Positions 24,823-33,568 of a DNA stretch of 64,000 nt are shown one piece after another. The position numbers and the translations under genes are program-made. This stretch comes from RGIG3528 sp045629005 (GTDB lineage Bacteria > Bacillota > Clostridia > Lachnospirales > Lachnospiraceae). The stretch spans positions 1 to 64,000 of the forward strand of contig JAZQQJ010000087.1 in assembly GCA_045629005.1 (NCBI GenBank). Reading direction: 5' to 3'. Within the stretch, counting starts at the first letter, position 1; every line of letters starts with the position of its first letter. The notes below the pieces were generated by a model. The model did not search any database. It was not told where the DNA came from and saw only the letters and a list, made by a program, of their open reading frames with translations.

Positions 24823-26507
24823 CAGTCATCACCTTCCATGATAACGGGAAGAATCATAGGATTTCGTTTTGTCTTCTTCCAAACGAAATCACTTAATGCA
24901 TCACGCATCATGTTTCTCATTTTAGCTCTGTCAGTAATACCCTTAGCGGATATTGTCTGAAGTACTTCACAAATAACATCGTACGCCTCGTCCATAAGGT
25001 CCTCGGACTCACGTACATAAACAAATCCTCTTGAGATAAGCTCAGGTCCCGCAATTACTTCGTTTGTAATGTGGTTGAGTGTCACAATTACGGTAATAAT
25101 ACCGTTCTGTGAAAGCAACTGTCTGTCACGAAGAACAACGTTTCCTACGTCGCCTACGCCAAGGCCGTCAACATAAACACCACCGGTCTGAACCGAACCC
25201 GTAATACGTGCCTGCTCATCGTCCATCTCAAGTACATCGCCGTTCTTAAGAAGGAAAATATTGTCCTTTTCAATGCCCATTGCTTCGGCAATCTGGGCAT
25301 GGCTGTAAAGGTGTCTGTATTCACCATGAACGGGAATTGCATATTTAGGCTTTGTAAGTGCATATATAAGCTTAAGCTCTTCGGCACTTGCATGTCCGGA
25401 AACATGCGTATCCTGGTAAATAACCTTTGCGCCGAGAATGGAAAGCTCGTTAATAACTTTGGAAACGGATTTCTCGTTTCCGGGGATGGGATTTGAAGAA
25501 AGGATGACAACATCGCCCGGAACTATTGTAACCTTCTTATGTACAGCCGCTGCCATTCTTGAAAGAGCCGCTGCCGACTCACCCTGGCTGCCTGTTGTAA
25601 TGAGAACAATCTTCTCCGGAGGATAGTTCTTAAGCTCGGAAATATCAATCTGCATTCCTTTAGGTATGTCTATGTATCCAAGCTCCGCCGCACAGTTAAT
25701 GACATTAACCATGCTTCTTCCTTCAATGACAACTTTTCTCTTGTATTTCTTTGCGGAATTGATTATCTGCTGTACACGGTCTACGTTTGAAGCGAACGTC
25801 GCAACAATGATACGGTTCTTCGGGTTTTCGGAGAAAATGGTATCAAATGTTTTTCCGACAGTTCTCTCGGACATTGTGTAGCCGGGCTTTGAAGCATTTG
25901 TAGAATCCGCAAGAAGAGCAAGTACGCCCTTCTTTCCGATTTCGGCAAAACGCTGAAGGTCGATAGGCTCACCGAAAACAGGTGTATAGTCAACCTTAAA
26001 GTCGCCTGTGTGAATAATTGTTCCGACAGGAGTATAAATTGCAAAAGCAGTACAATCCTGAATGGAATGCGTTGTTTTTACAAACTCGATACGGAAGCAG
26101 CCAAGATTAACGCTCTGGCCATGCTTAATTATCTTACGCTTTGTTGTCTTTAACAGACCATGTTCCTCAAGCTTGTATGTAATAATACCCATAGTAAGCT
26201 TTGTAGCGTAAACAGGAACATTTATGTCCTTAAGAATATAAGGGAGAGCACCGATATGGTCCTCATGCGCATGCGTAATGACAAAACCCTTGATTTTGTC
26301 AATGTTGTCTTTAAGATATGTGTCGTCCGGAATAACACAATCGATACCCGGCATATCATCATCGGGGAATGCCATGCCGCAGTCCACAACAACTATCGTG
26401 TCTTCGTATTCGAAGGCAGTCATGTTCATACCTATAAGCCCTAAGCCCCCGAGAGGTATGATTTTAACTCCGTGTAATTCCTTAACTTTACTCTTTTTCT
26501 TTCTCAT
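24822..26507 (-). CDS. rnj: Ribonuclease J
   Basis: A metallo-beta-lactamase-fold ribonuclease with endonuclease and 5'-3' exonuclease activity, central to mRNA decay and rRNA maturation in Firmicutes. Seen: metal motif THAHEDHIGALPYIL (HxHxDH) near residue 79, IHTGDFKVD with a further metal ligand, the beta-CASP region with LLADSTNASKPGYT and TTGSQGE, and DTHVSGHASAEE. Length 561 aa is normal. Only one J protein is seen in the window; J1 or J2 status is not decided. GGAGG precedes the ATG closely. It overlaps the mltG-like gene downstream. Confidence 0.93.
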   Translation of the reverse strand: MRKKKSKVKELHGVKIIPLGGLGLIGMNMTAFEYEDTIVVVDCGMAFPDDDMPGIDCVIPDDTYLKDNIDKIKGFVITHAHEDHIGALPYILKDINVPVYATKLTMGIITYKLEEHGLLKTTKRKIIKHGQSVNLGCFRIEFVKTTHSIQDCTAFAIYTPVGTIIHTGDFKVDYTPVFGEPIDLQRFAEIGKKGVLALLADSTNASKPGYTMSERTVGKTFDTIFSENPKNRIIVATFASNVDRVQQIINSAKKYKRKVVIEGRSMVNVINCAAELGYIDIPKGMQIDISELKNYPPEKIVLITTGSQGESAAALSRMAAAVHKKVTIVPGDVVILSSNPIPGNEKSVSKVINELSILGAKVIYQDTHVSGHASAEELKLIYALTKPKYAIPVHGEYRHLYSHAQIAEAMGIEKDNIFLLKNGDVLEMDDEQARITGSVQTGGVYVDGLGVGDVGNVVLRDRQLLSQNGIITVIVTLNHITNEVIAGPELISRGFVYVRESEDLMDEAYDVICEVLQTISAKGITDRAKMRNMMRDALSDFVWKKTKRNPMILPVIMEGDD

Positions 26508-26547
26508 AGTCCTCCAAAATGCAACTTAATTTGTTGCGGCAGGAAGA

Positions 26548-26814
26548 TTAAAGCTGAAGTTCGATATCTTCGAGAATCTCCTCGAAAACACCTGCTATAC
26601 AGCTAAGTTCTCTTTCGTCGTCAACTATTGTATATGTAATTTCATCGTTTTCGTCTTTAAGTTCTTTAAGGATGAGTGCCTCTTCGTCTTCACCCTCAAT
26701 ATCATCAAGAACAAGAAGATATTTGTCACCGTTAAGCTTTGTGTCGGCAAGTACGTGGAAAATTGCCTCATCTCCGTCTTCGGTAATGAATTTTACTGTT
26801 CTGTCATCTGCCAT
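26548..26814 (-). CDS. DUF1292 protein (YrzB family)
   Basis: An 88-aa acidic protein of the DUF1292 family, with the family's pattern VKFITEDGDEAIFHVL, DKYLLVLDD and ALILKELKDENDEITYTIV, followed by FEEILED. Function is unknown. It stands in the conserved Firmicute order ireB (yrzL), ruvX (yrrK), DUF1292 (yrzB). The start overlaps the ruvX end by 11 bases, and AAAGGA precedes the ATG. RNase J begins 40 bases further. Confidence 0.88.
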   Translation of the reverse strand: MADDRTVKFITEDGDEAIFHVLADTKLNGDKYLLVLDDIEGEDEEALILKELKDENDEITYTIVDDERELSCIAGVFEEILEDIELQL

Positions 26815-27238
26815 TTTTTTCGTTCCTTTCCTGGAGATAAGTCTGCAGAATTATGGACGCCGCAATCTTATCTACAACCTGTGCTTTCTTTTTGAAGTCA
26901 AGCTCCGCTTCATCAAGAATGCGATGTGCTTCAACCGTGGTAAGCCGCTCATCAACAAGAGTTACGGGAAGACCTGTTCTTCTCTCAAGATCGTCCTTAA
27001 CCTTCTCGCATGCATGAGCTCTCTCACCGATAGTATCATTCATGTTAATAGGGTACCCAAGCGCAATTTCCTGAACATCATATTGCTTAATGAGTTCCTC
27101 TATGCGCTGATAAGTATGGCGCAGCTGGTTTTCCTTTTCACGCCTTATTGTCTCGATTGGCTGTGCGGTAATAAGGAGTTCATCTGAAATGGCAACCCCC
27201 ATCGTAGCCCCGCCAAAATCAAGTCCCATTATTCTCAT
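26804..27238 (-). CDS. ruvX: Holliday junction resolvase RuvX / pre-16S rRNA nuclease
   Basis: YqgF-family RNase H-fold nuclease, annotated as putative Holliday junction resolvase and shown in some species to trim the 5' end of 16S rRNA. Seen: IMGLDFGGATMGVAISD (first catalytic Asp), ALGYPINMNDTIGERA, TLVDERLTTVEAHRIL and a terminal DKIAASIILQTYL with the last acidic residue. 144 aa is the usual length. Start overlaps the stop of ireB by four bases. The gene order with IreB and DUF1292 is conserved in Firmicutes. Confidence 0.9.
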   Translation of the reverse strand: MRIMGLDFGGATMGVAISDELLITAQPIETIRREKENQLRHTYQRIEELIKQYDVQEIALGYPINMNDTIGERAHACEKVKDDLERRTGLPVTLVDERLTTVEAHRILDEAELDFKKKAQVVDKIAASIILQTYLQERNEKNGR

Positions 27239-27519
27239 TTCTTGTTCTTTCCTCCGAAATTGTTCTCGATGTAGCTCTGAAGAAGAACCTCGAGAATTTC
27301 ATCACGCTCAACCTTCATGATAAGGCTTCTTGCATTTCTGTGTCCGGTGATGTAAGTAGGGTCGCCTGACATAATGTAGCCGACAAGCTGATTGACGGGA
27401 TTGTAGCCCTGCTCCGTAAGAGCACGGTAAACGTCATCAACAATGTTCTTTGCCTCCGGAATTTCGTCCTTCTGTGCCTGGAAAAACCTTGTGTTGTTGT
27501 CTTTGTTAAGTTCCTTCAT
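27235..27519 (-). CDS. ireB: IreB family regulatory phosphoprotein
   Basis: DUF965/IreB protein. In Enterococcus faecalis IreB is phosphorylated on threonine by the PASTA kinase IreK and influences cephalosporin resistance. Seen: N-terminal TRFF, then VYRALTEQGYNPVNQLVGYIMSGDPTYI and the conserved RNARSLI. 94 aa. AAAGG seven bases before the ATG at 27519 sets the start; a TTG six codons upstream lacks a site. The IreB threonine near the N-terminus is present (NNTRFF). It opens the conserved ireB-ruvX-DUF1292 set, 30 bases after mtaB. Confidence 0.88.
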   Translation of the reverse strand: MKELNKDNNTRFFQAQKDEIPEAKNIVDDVYRALTEQGYNPVNQLVGYIMSGDPTYITGHRNARSLIMKVERDEILEVLLQSYIENNFGGKNKK

Positions 27520-27549
27520 TCTTAAACCTTTCTTCAATACACAGCCCTT

Positions 27550-28854
27550 CTATTCGAGGATAAGTACATTATCCGAAACAGAAACTGCTGTTCCTTTACT
27601 TTTTTTATCGGCAGAAGCGCATCTCACATAGCGCTCATTATACCCTGTATAATAGTCTTTCCCGTTTATTTTTGCAATTTCCTCGATGATGATGTTCTGT
27701 TCTTCACCGATGAAGCTTTCCGCATACTTTCTGCCAAGCTCTTCCTCAAGAGCAATGAGCTTCGCACTTCTGTCATTCTTCACTGCCTCGCTCACCTGAT
27801 CCGGCATCTTGTCCGCACGCGTTCCGCGTCTTCTGGAATACTTGAACACATGCACTTTCGAAAAAGCAATTCTCCTTGTAAACTCCATCGTTTCGAGAAA
27901 CTCTTCTTCTGTTTCTCCCGGGAAACCGACAATAATGTCTGTCGTAATAGCAGGCCTGTCATAAACTGCGCGCAGCGCTTCACAGCCTAAGGCATATTCT
28001 TCTGAGGTGTACTTTCTGTTCATACGCTTAAGTACGGTGTTCGAACCCGACTGAAGCGAAAGATGAAACTGAGGACAAACCTTTGTATTTTTGCTGAGTC
28101 TTTCGGCAAATTCCTTTGTAACAACTCTCGGCTCAAGAGAACCGAGCCTTATGCGACGGAGCTTCGGAATATCGGCAAGCTCTTCCATCAGCTTTAACAA
28201 CGCTTCTCCGCCTTTTACTCCATACGCTTCATAGGAAGACAGATGAATTCCTGTAAGCACTATTTCCTCATAACCGAGCTCCGTCATGCGTTTTGCTTCA
28301 CAAACAACGTCTTTCGGTTCTCTGGAACGTATGCGCCCACGCGTATAAGGAATTATGCAGTAGGAACAGAACTGATTGCATCCGTCCTGAATTTTAATGT
28401 ATGTACGTGTATGTTCTCCTCTTTCAGAGAGGGAAAGTTCTTCGTAGTTGCACTCATGTGTCATATCCGACACATGACTGTTATGCTTATCGGCAAGTGC
28501 CTCCATAACGGCTTCTACAACTTCACCTTTATGATTGGTGCCGATATATCCGTCAAAGCCAAGTGCATCACGCTCTTCATCGGAAAGTGCCTGAATGTAG
28601 CAGCCGGCGGCAATTACCGCTGCGCCTTCGTTCTGCTTTTTGGCGCGGTGAAGCATCTGTCTTGACTTTCTGTCCGCAATATTCGTTACGGAACAGGTGT
28701 TCACAATATATACATCGGCTTTTTCTTCAAAAGGAACAACCTCCATACCGGCTTCTTTAAGAAGAGTAGCCATCGCTTCGGATTCGTATGCGTTAACTTT
28801 GCATCCAAGCGTTAAAATACCTATAGTAATTTTGTCAGTCTTTTTCAAGTTCAT
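27550..28854 (-). CDS. mtaB: tRNA t6A37 methylthiotransferase MtaB
   Basis: A radical SAM methylthiotransferase that converts N6-threonylcarbamoyladenosine 37 of tRNA to its 2-methylthio form. Three cysteines of the N-terminal UPF0004 domain are seen (TLGCKVN, IVNTCSVTN, AAGCYIQ), then the radical SAM motif CNQFCSYC with the following IIPYTRGRIRSR, typical of MtaB rather than MiaB, and a C-terminal TRAM-like domain. 434 aa. The ribosome binding site before the ATG is weak. It is the first gene of the long minus-strand run and lies back to back with the HPr-like gene. Confidence 0.92.
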   Translation of the reverse strand: MNLKKTDKITIGILTLGCKVNAYESEAMATLLKEAGMEVVPFEEKADVYIVNTCSVTNIADRKSRQMLHRAKKQNEGAAVIAAGCYIQALSDEERDALGFDGYIGTNHKGEVVEAVMEALADKHNSHVSDMTHECNYEELSLSERGEHTRTYIKIQDGCNQFCSYCIIPYTRGRIRSREPKDVVCEAKRMTELGYEEIVLTGIHLSSYEAYGVKGGEALLKLMEELADIPKLRRIRLGSLEPRVVTKEFAERLSKNTKVCPQFHLSLQSGSNTVLKRMNRKYTSEEYALGCEALRAVYDRPAITTDIIVGFPGETEEEFLETMEFTRRIAFSKVHVFKYSRRRGTRADKMPDQVSEAVKNDRSAKLIALEEELGRKYAESFIGEEQNIIIEEIAKINGKDYYTGYNERYVRCASADKKSKGTAVSVSDNVLILE

Positions 28855-28923
28855 GTCTTAAAATGACGTGCATTTTACCTAAAAACAGTTGGTAACAGGC
28901 ACACTTTTTGTTAATTATGTATA

Positions 28924-28952
28924 TTGATTTTCACGAAAAAAAATATTAAAAT
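28924..28952 (+). promoter_or_regulatory. Promoter of the HPr-like gene
   Basis: TTGATT (28924-28929), 17 bases, TAAAAT (28947-28952), with an A-rich spacer. It lies about 35 bases before the ATG at 28986, which has AAGGAGG nine bases upstream. Confidence 0.6.
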
Positions 28953-28985
28953 GACGGTGTTATTTAAAGAAGGAGGTATTACATT

Positions 28986-29219
28986 ATGGCAACAGTTAAA
29001 ATTTCATTAAACACAATCGACAAGGTTAAATCATTCGTAAACGAGATTTCCAAGTTCGATACAGATTTCGATCTTGTTTCCGGCAGATACGTTATCGATG
29101 CTAAGTCCATCATGGGCATCTTCAGTCTTGATCTTTCCAAGCCCATCGATTTAAGCATCCACGGCAACGACGGCATCGACGAAATCATGAACGCTCTTGC
29201 TCCTTACATCGTAAAGTAA
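28986..29219 (+). CDS. HPr-like protein without the catalytic histidine
   Basis: A 77-aa HPr-fold protein. The regulatory region is conserved: AKSIMGIFSL matches the Ser46 segment of HPr (KSIMGVMSL), the target of HPr kinase, and SKFDTDFDL matches the preceding strand. The active-site segment (His15-Ala-Arg17 in HPr) is replaced by Asn-Thr-Ile-Asp-Lys, so no phosphate transfer in the sugar phosphotransferase system is expected. That is the state of Crh in Bacillus, which acts only in carbon catabolite control. It is monocistronic with a promoter and a UUCG-loop terminator, which suggests strong expression. Confidence 0.82.
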   Translation: MATVKISLNTIDKVKSFVNEISKFDTDFDLVSGRYVIDAKSIMGIFSLDLSKPIDLSIHGNDGIDEIMNALAPYIVK

Positions 29220-29234
29220 TAGCAAAGCTTTTTG

Positions 29235-29261
29235 AAAGGGATACTTCGGTATCCCTTTTTT
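29235..29261 (+). terminator. Terminator of the HPr-like gene
   Basis: AAAGGGATAC (29235-29244), loop TTCG, GTATCCCTTT (29249-29258), then more T. A stable tetraloop hairpin 15 bases after the stop. Confidence 0.93.
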
Positions 29262-29300
29262 GTTTTTCTGAAAGAAAATGCAAAATCATTCTTTTTGCAT

Positions 29301-30482
29301 TTATGCTCTGCAGTCAATTACTTCTACTGTCTTTAATGCTGTATCAACAAGCTCGTCTATTCTTTCCGTAAGCTTAAGCTCCGACTTTTCAATGGAGGAA
29401 AGAATCGGATGTGTAACAGGATGCTTTGCAACAAAAATGGTGCAGCAATCCTCAAAAGGCTGTATGGAAGTTTCGAACGCATTAATCTTCTGTGAAATGT
29501 CTACGATGTCCTGCTTGTCAAAAGCAATAAGAGGCCTGTAGACAGGAAGTGTGCACACTGCATTTGTGCACTGCAGGCTCTGCATGGTCTGGCTTGCAAC
29601 CTGTCCGATGCTTTCACCTGTAATAAGTCCGATGCACTTGCCTTTTTCGGCAAGCTTTTCGGCGATTTTCATCATGTAACGACGCATGATAATCGTAAGC
29701 TGCTCATGCGGGCACTGCTCATATATGTAAAGCTGTATGTCGGTAAAATTGACAACATTAAGCTTTATGGGGCCTGTATAAGCACTTATAATCTTTGCAA
29801 GGTCCACAACCTTCTGTTTTGCACGCTCACTTGTGTAAGGCGGAGCATGGAAGTATGTTGCTTCGATTTCAACACCACGCTTTGCAACCATATATCCCGC
29901 AACAGGACTGTCAATACCGCCCGAAAGAAGAAGCATTGCTTTTCCTGCAGTACCTACAGGCATGCCGCCCGCACCGGGAATTGTTTCGGAATAAATGTAT
30001 GCACGCTGTCTAACCTCAAGAGTAAGCAGAACCTGAGGTGTGTGAATGTCTACCTTTGTATCGGTAAACTTGTAAAGAATTGCTTCTCCGAGCTTGCAGC
30101 ACATATCAGGGGACTCTATGGGATAATTCTTATCTGCTCTCTTGGCATTAACCCTGAACGTAAAGTGCTTATCCGGATATGCTTCATCAACATATGCGAG
30201 AACAGCTTCCGTAATGTCGCTCCAGTCAATAGAATCAATAACAACAACAGGCGAAATGGCATGAATACCGAACACCTTCTGAAGTTCTTCTATTGTTTCG
30301 TCATAGTCGTATTCATCAGGGCACTGAATGAAAATTCGACCCTGTTCACGCTGAACAATAAAAGCACCAAGCTTTTCCAGATGTGCTTCAATCTGCGTAC
30401 ATAAAGCTCTCTCAAAAGTGCCTCTGTTCTTTCCTTTAATTCCGATTTCACCGTATTTTACAAGTAATGCTTTGTAATTCAT
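29301..30482 (-). CDS. thiI: tRNA 4-thiouridine synthase ThiI
   Basis: Adenylates uridine 8 of tRNA and inserts sulfur to form 4-thiouridine; in many bacteria it also serves thiamine biosynthesis. N-terminal ferredoxin-like and THUMP domains (about 1-165, with KYGEIGIKGKNRGTFE), then the PP-loop SGGIDSPVAGYM near residue 185. It lacks the C-terminal rhodanese domain of E. coli ThiI, as is usual in Firmicutes, where a dedicated cysteine desulfurase supplies sulfur; such an enzyme is encoded at 32375-33568. AGGTAG precedes the ATG. Three bases separate it from the GGDEF gene. Confidence 0.93.
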   Translation of the reverse strand: MNYKALLVKYGEIGIKGKNRGTFERALCTQIEAHLEKLGAFIVQREQGRIFIQCPDEYDYDETIEELQKVFGIHAISPVVVIDSIDWSDITEAVLAYVDEAYPDKHFTFRVNAKRADKNYPIESPDMCCKLGEAILYKFTDTKVDIHTPQVLLTLEVRQRAYIYSETIPGAGGMPVGTAGKAMLLLSGGIDSPVAGYMVAKRGVEIEATYFHAPPYTSERAKQKVVDLAKIISAYTGPIKLNVVNFTDIQLYIYEQCPHEQLTIIMRRYMMKIAEKLAEKGKCIGLITGESIGQVASQTMQSLQCTNAVCTLPVYRPLIAFDKQDIVDISQKINAFETSIQPFEDCCTIFVAKHPVTHPILSSIEKSELKLTERIDELVDTALKTVEVIDCRA

Positions 30483-30485
30483 AAT

Positions 30486-32132
30486 CTACCTGTCTGCATC
30501 AAGCATTTCAAAGACAAACTCATCATCATTTTGTCTATAGAAGCCCAATGCATTTTTCTTTTCATTTTTAACTTTGTAAAGCCCGTTGTCAGCAAGATGA
30601 ATGTAATCAAGAACAGTCTCGCCTTCTTTTACCCTGCCGTTGACCGCACCTTCCGTAACGGTAATATACTGCGATACAGGCGAAGAATCATGGTTAATCA
30701 TACGGCATGCAAGCGCGCGCCTTATGTCCGTGCACATTCTTAACAGTTCTTCATCTGTTTTGTTTCTGGAGATAATGATGAATTCATCTCCACCGTATCT
30801 GACAATAATATCCTTCTCTTTAACGCAACATTCCGTAAGTACATCACTTACTTCACGAAGCACTTCGTCTCCCTGAAGATGACCGTACGTATCGTTGTAC
30901 TGTTTGAAATTGTCCACATCAAGAACCGTTATTGCAAAACGGCTCCTTCTTCTGCGCGCATCATCAAACCATTTCTCACAAATATCGTTGAGGATGTATC
31001 TGTTGTACTGCCCTGTAAGCGGGTCATGTTCCGAGATTCGCTTAAGCTTTCTGTTTCTTTCCTCGGCAGCAGCACGTCTCTTAATTTCGTCATCAAGAAG
31101 CTTTTTATTTCTTGCAGCATTGATTTTCTGCTGTTTTACAAGTATTTCTTCCTGCTCTTTGTAAGAGAAATACTTCTCATAAAACTTACACAGATTCTGC
31201 TCGACGCCCCATTTCTTTTCGTAAAGAATCGCAACCTTGTAGTAATCACACCAGTTGCTTACTTTATTTGTGACATTGCACATATTGTAGAGGCCCTGGA
31301 TAAGCCTCTTCGCAAGTGCCTGATGATTTAACTCGACAAGTACCGTTGCAAGTTCGATGTACATTTCTCCTGTAGCAAACACTTCGCGCTGATTTTCAAC
31401 ATCATCGATAACAGTCATAATGTATTCGTCAGCTTCGTCACGGCGTCCGAGTTTAAGCAAAACAACAGCATATAGAGCAGCATATCCGTAAGCGTAGTAG
31501 GAATCCTCGTTTGCACTTACACCTTCAATGCAGCTGAGCATACGGAACGCTTCCTCGTAGCTCCCCTGAAGATAATGAGTGTAAGCAATGTTCATAAGGC
31601 AGAAGTTTATGCCCGTGTAACGTGAAATACGATAGTTTTCCTCCGGACCGTAATCAGCCTCATTTATGATCTTATAGGCTTCACGGAAGTACTCAAGTGC
31701 CATATCATACTCATTGAGTCGAAGATAAATATCACCGATATTGTTTGCGACAATGGGACGCATTGTAAGGAGCTTTGCTTTACGGCAAATCTCATAAGCC
31801 TTTTCGTAATGCTCCAATGCGGACATATCATCCGAAACCGAAAGCATAATAATGCCGAACATATTGTGGCAGTCGGCTTCAAGCCTGGGCTCATTGTGAG
31901 TAATGCTTAACTGCAATGAATACACAAGCTTTTTCATGCTTTCTTCACCCGCAATGTTTTTACGGTATTTCAGAATCGTGTCATAGTATTCGCCGTAACC
32001 GATGGCAATCTCATCCTTATCTTTCTTTGCAAGAGAATAAAACTCATTGACATCCTTTTCGAATACCTCAAGAGCTGCATACTTACTCGTCTGTAGAATC
32101 TGTAGATAGTCCTTAAGCTGTTTCTTGGTCAT
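30486..32132 (-). CDS. Diguanylate cyclase with N-terminal TPR repeats
   Basis: Makes cyclic di-GMP. Residues about 1-330 are tetratricopeptide-like helical repeats (for example NIGDIYLRLNEYDMALEYF and MNIAYTHYLQGSYEEAFRML), a coiled linker follows (340-372), and the GGDEF domain fills 375-545 with active site RYGGDEFIII. The inhibitory I-site RxxD is replaced by KEKD, so product feedback may be weak. No signal peptide or membrane helix, so it is cytoplasmic; the repeats probably bind a partner protein. It lies between thiI and the cysteine desulfurase, three bases from thiI. Its link to thiolation is not evident. Confidence 0.88.
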   Translation of the reverse strand: MTKKQLKDYLQILQTSKYAALEVFEKDVNEFYSLAKKDKDEIAIGYGEYYDTILKYRKNIAGEESMKKLVYSLQLSITHNEPRLEADCHNMFGIIMLSVSDDMSALEHYEKAYEICRKAKLLTMRPIVANNIGDIYLRLNEYDMALEYFREAYKIINEADYGPEENYRISRYTGINFCLMNIAYTHYLQGSYEEAFRMLSCIEGVSANEDSYYAYGYAALYAVVLLKLGRRDEADEYIMTVIDDVENQREVFATGEMYIELATVLVELNHQALAKRLIQGLYNMCNVTNKVSNWCDYYKVAILYEKKWGVEQNLCKFYEKYFSYKEQEEILVKQQKINAARNKKLLDDEIKRRAAAEERNRKLKRISEHDPLTGQYNRYILNDICEKWFDDARRRRSRFAITVLDVDNFKQYNDTYGHLQGDEVLREVSDVLTECCVKEKDIIVRYGGDEFIIISRNKTDEELLRMCTDIRRALACRMINHDSSPVSQYITVTEGAVNGRVKEGETVLDYIHLADNGLYKVKNEKKNALGFYRQNDDEFVFEMLDADR

Positions 32133-32307
32133 TTCTCCAACACCCCTGTAATTTGTGACATACTTGCGAACATGCCCCTAACATTTCGCTTTATGTGGGC
32201 ACAAAAAATCACCCTATATTTTACCATTATTTACGCTCTTTTGCAAACGATTGTAGCCCTCTTGCGCATTAAATAAAAATAAAGAAGAAGATATGAGAAT
32301 AAAATAT

Positions 32308-32327
32308 GGGCAGCAGTACGGCTGCCC
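32308..32327 (-). terminator. Probable terminator after the cysteine desulfurase
   Basis: GGGCAGC (32308-32314) pairs with GCTGCCC (32321-32327); on the minus strand the tail is ATATTTTATTC. The T-run is broken, so ending may be partial and readthrough into the GGDEF gene possible. Confidence 0.6.
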
Positions 32328-32374
32328 GGTTTTCTTATCACTATTTATGAGCAAATGCGAAAAAATGATGATGT

Positions 32375-33568
32375 TTAGTGTCTTCTGAATTTTCTTAGCT
32401 GTGGCAGAAGTTTTTCAAGAACCGACAGTGTATAGTCGATTTCTTCTTCTGTCGTATATTTGCAGAAGCTGAAGCGAATTGTCGAGTCGAGGTATTTCTG
32501 TTCTGTGCCGATTGCCTTCAGCGTGCCGGAAATTGCGGGATGGTTTGAGGAGCATGCTGAGCCCGAAGAAACATATATTCCCTGCTCCTCAAGTGCATGT
32601 AAGAGCACTTCGCTTCTCACTCCTTCGAAGCCGCAACTCACAACGTGCGGGGCGGTGTTCCTAACAAGTTCCGAAAGGTTTTCTGTCCCGCTTTCAAGGC
32701 TGTTACTGATAGTGTGCACATATGTATCCGGAAGCTCCAGCAGGCCACGAATCAGCTTCTCCTTAAGGGTAAACATGTGCTCTCTGTTTTCTGAAAGGCA
32801 GGCATACATTTCTTCCGAAGCTACTCCAAGACCGGCAATGGCAGGAACATTCTCAGTGCCGCTTCTCATGCCGCTCTCCTGTCCGCCGCCGTTAATTATG
32901 GGTTTTACTTTAACGCCTTTTTTTATGTAAAGAAATCCGCTTCCTTTCGGGCCGTGTATTTTGTGTCCTGAAACCGAAAGCATGTCTATACCCATCTTCT
33001 TCGGTACAATGGTCATTTTACCGAAGGCCTGGATGGCATCAACGTGAAAAAGAACTTTGGGGTTCTTTTCTTTTATTTTCTTTGATATTTCCGTAACGTC
33101 GTTGACACTTCCGACTTCATTGTTCACGAACATAACAGAAACAATTATTGTGTCGTCACGCATTAGTGAAAGCAATGAATCCATGTCAACGCGGCCATTT
33201 CTGTCAACTTCACAGAAAGAAACTTCATACCCCATGCTCTCTAGGAAAAGAACGGGATTATATACGGACGCATGTTCCATACGGGTTGTTATTATGTGCT
33301 TTCCCATGCGGTTGTTTGCAAGTGCCGCTCCTACAAGAGCCATATTGTTGGACTCTGTTCCGCCGGAGGTAAAAACAATTTCAGATGCCTCGCACTTAAG
33401 GATTTTACATAAGCTTTCCCTGGATGCTTTAATGTGATTCTCCGCTTCCATTCCGACAATATGCATGGACGAGGGGTTGCCGTATTCCTTAAGGAACACG
33501 CTGCTCATTTTCTCATATACGGCATCGCTTACCTTTGTTGTTGCTGCGTTATCAAGATAACAGTTCAT
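32375..33568 (-). CDS. Cysteine desulfurase (NifS/IscS-like, probable ThiI partner)
   Basis: A PLP enzyme that removes sulfur from cysteine as a protein persulfide. Seen: YLDNAATTKVSD at the N-terminus, the PLP lysine in SGHKIHGPKGSGF (near 200), and the catalytic Cys in SGSACSSNHPA (near 325). The type with this long active-site loop is the NifS/IscS class. The ATG at 33568 has GGAG at seven bases; a longer frame to 33670 would add 34 unrelated residues inside rsmE. It overlaps rsmE by 17 bases. With thiI close by, it is likely to be the desulfurase for 4-thiouridine, like NifZ in Bacillus subtilis; general iron-sulfur supply is also possible. Confidence 0.9.
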   Translation of the reverse strand: MNCYLDNAATTKVSDAVYEKMSSVFLKEYGNPSSMHIVGMEAENHIKASRESLCKILKCEASEIVFTSGGTESNNMALVGAALANNRMGKHIITTRMEHASVYNPVLFLESMGYEVSFCEVDRNGRVDMDSLLSLMRDDTIIVSVMFVNNEVGSVNDVTEISKKIKEKNPKVLFHVDAIQAFGKMTIVPKKMGIDMLSVSGHKIHGPKGSGFLYIKKGVKVKPIINGGGQESGMRSGTENVPAIAGLGVASEEMYACLSENREHMFTLKEKLIRGLLELPDTYVHTISNSLESGTENLSELVRNTAPHVVSCGFEGVRSEVLLHALEEQGIYVSSGSACSSNHPAISGTLKAIGTEQKYLDSTIRFSFCKYTTEEEIDYTLSVLEKLLPQLRKFRRH

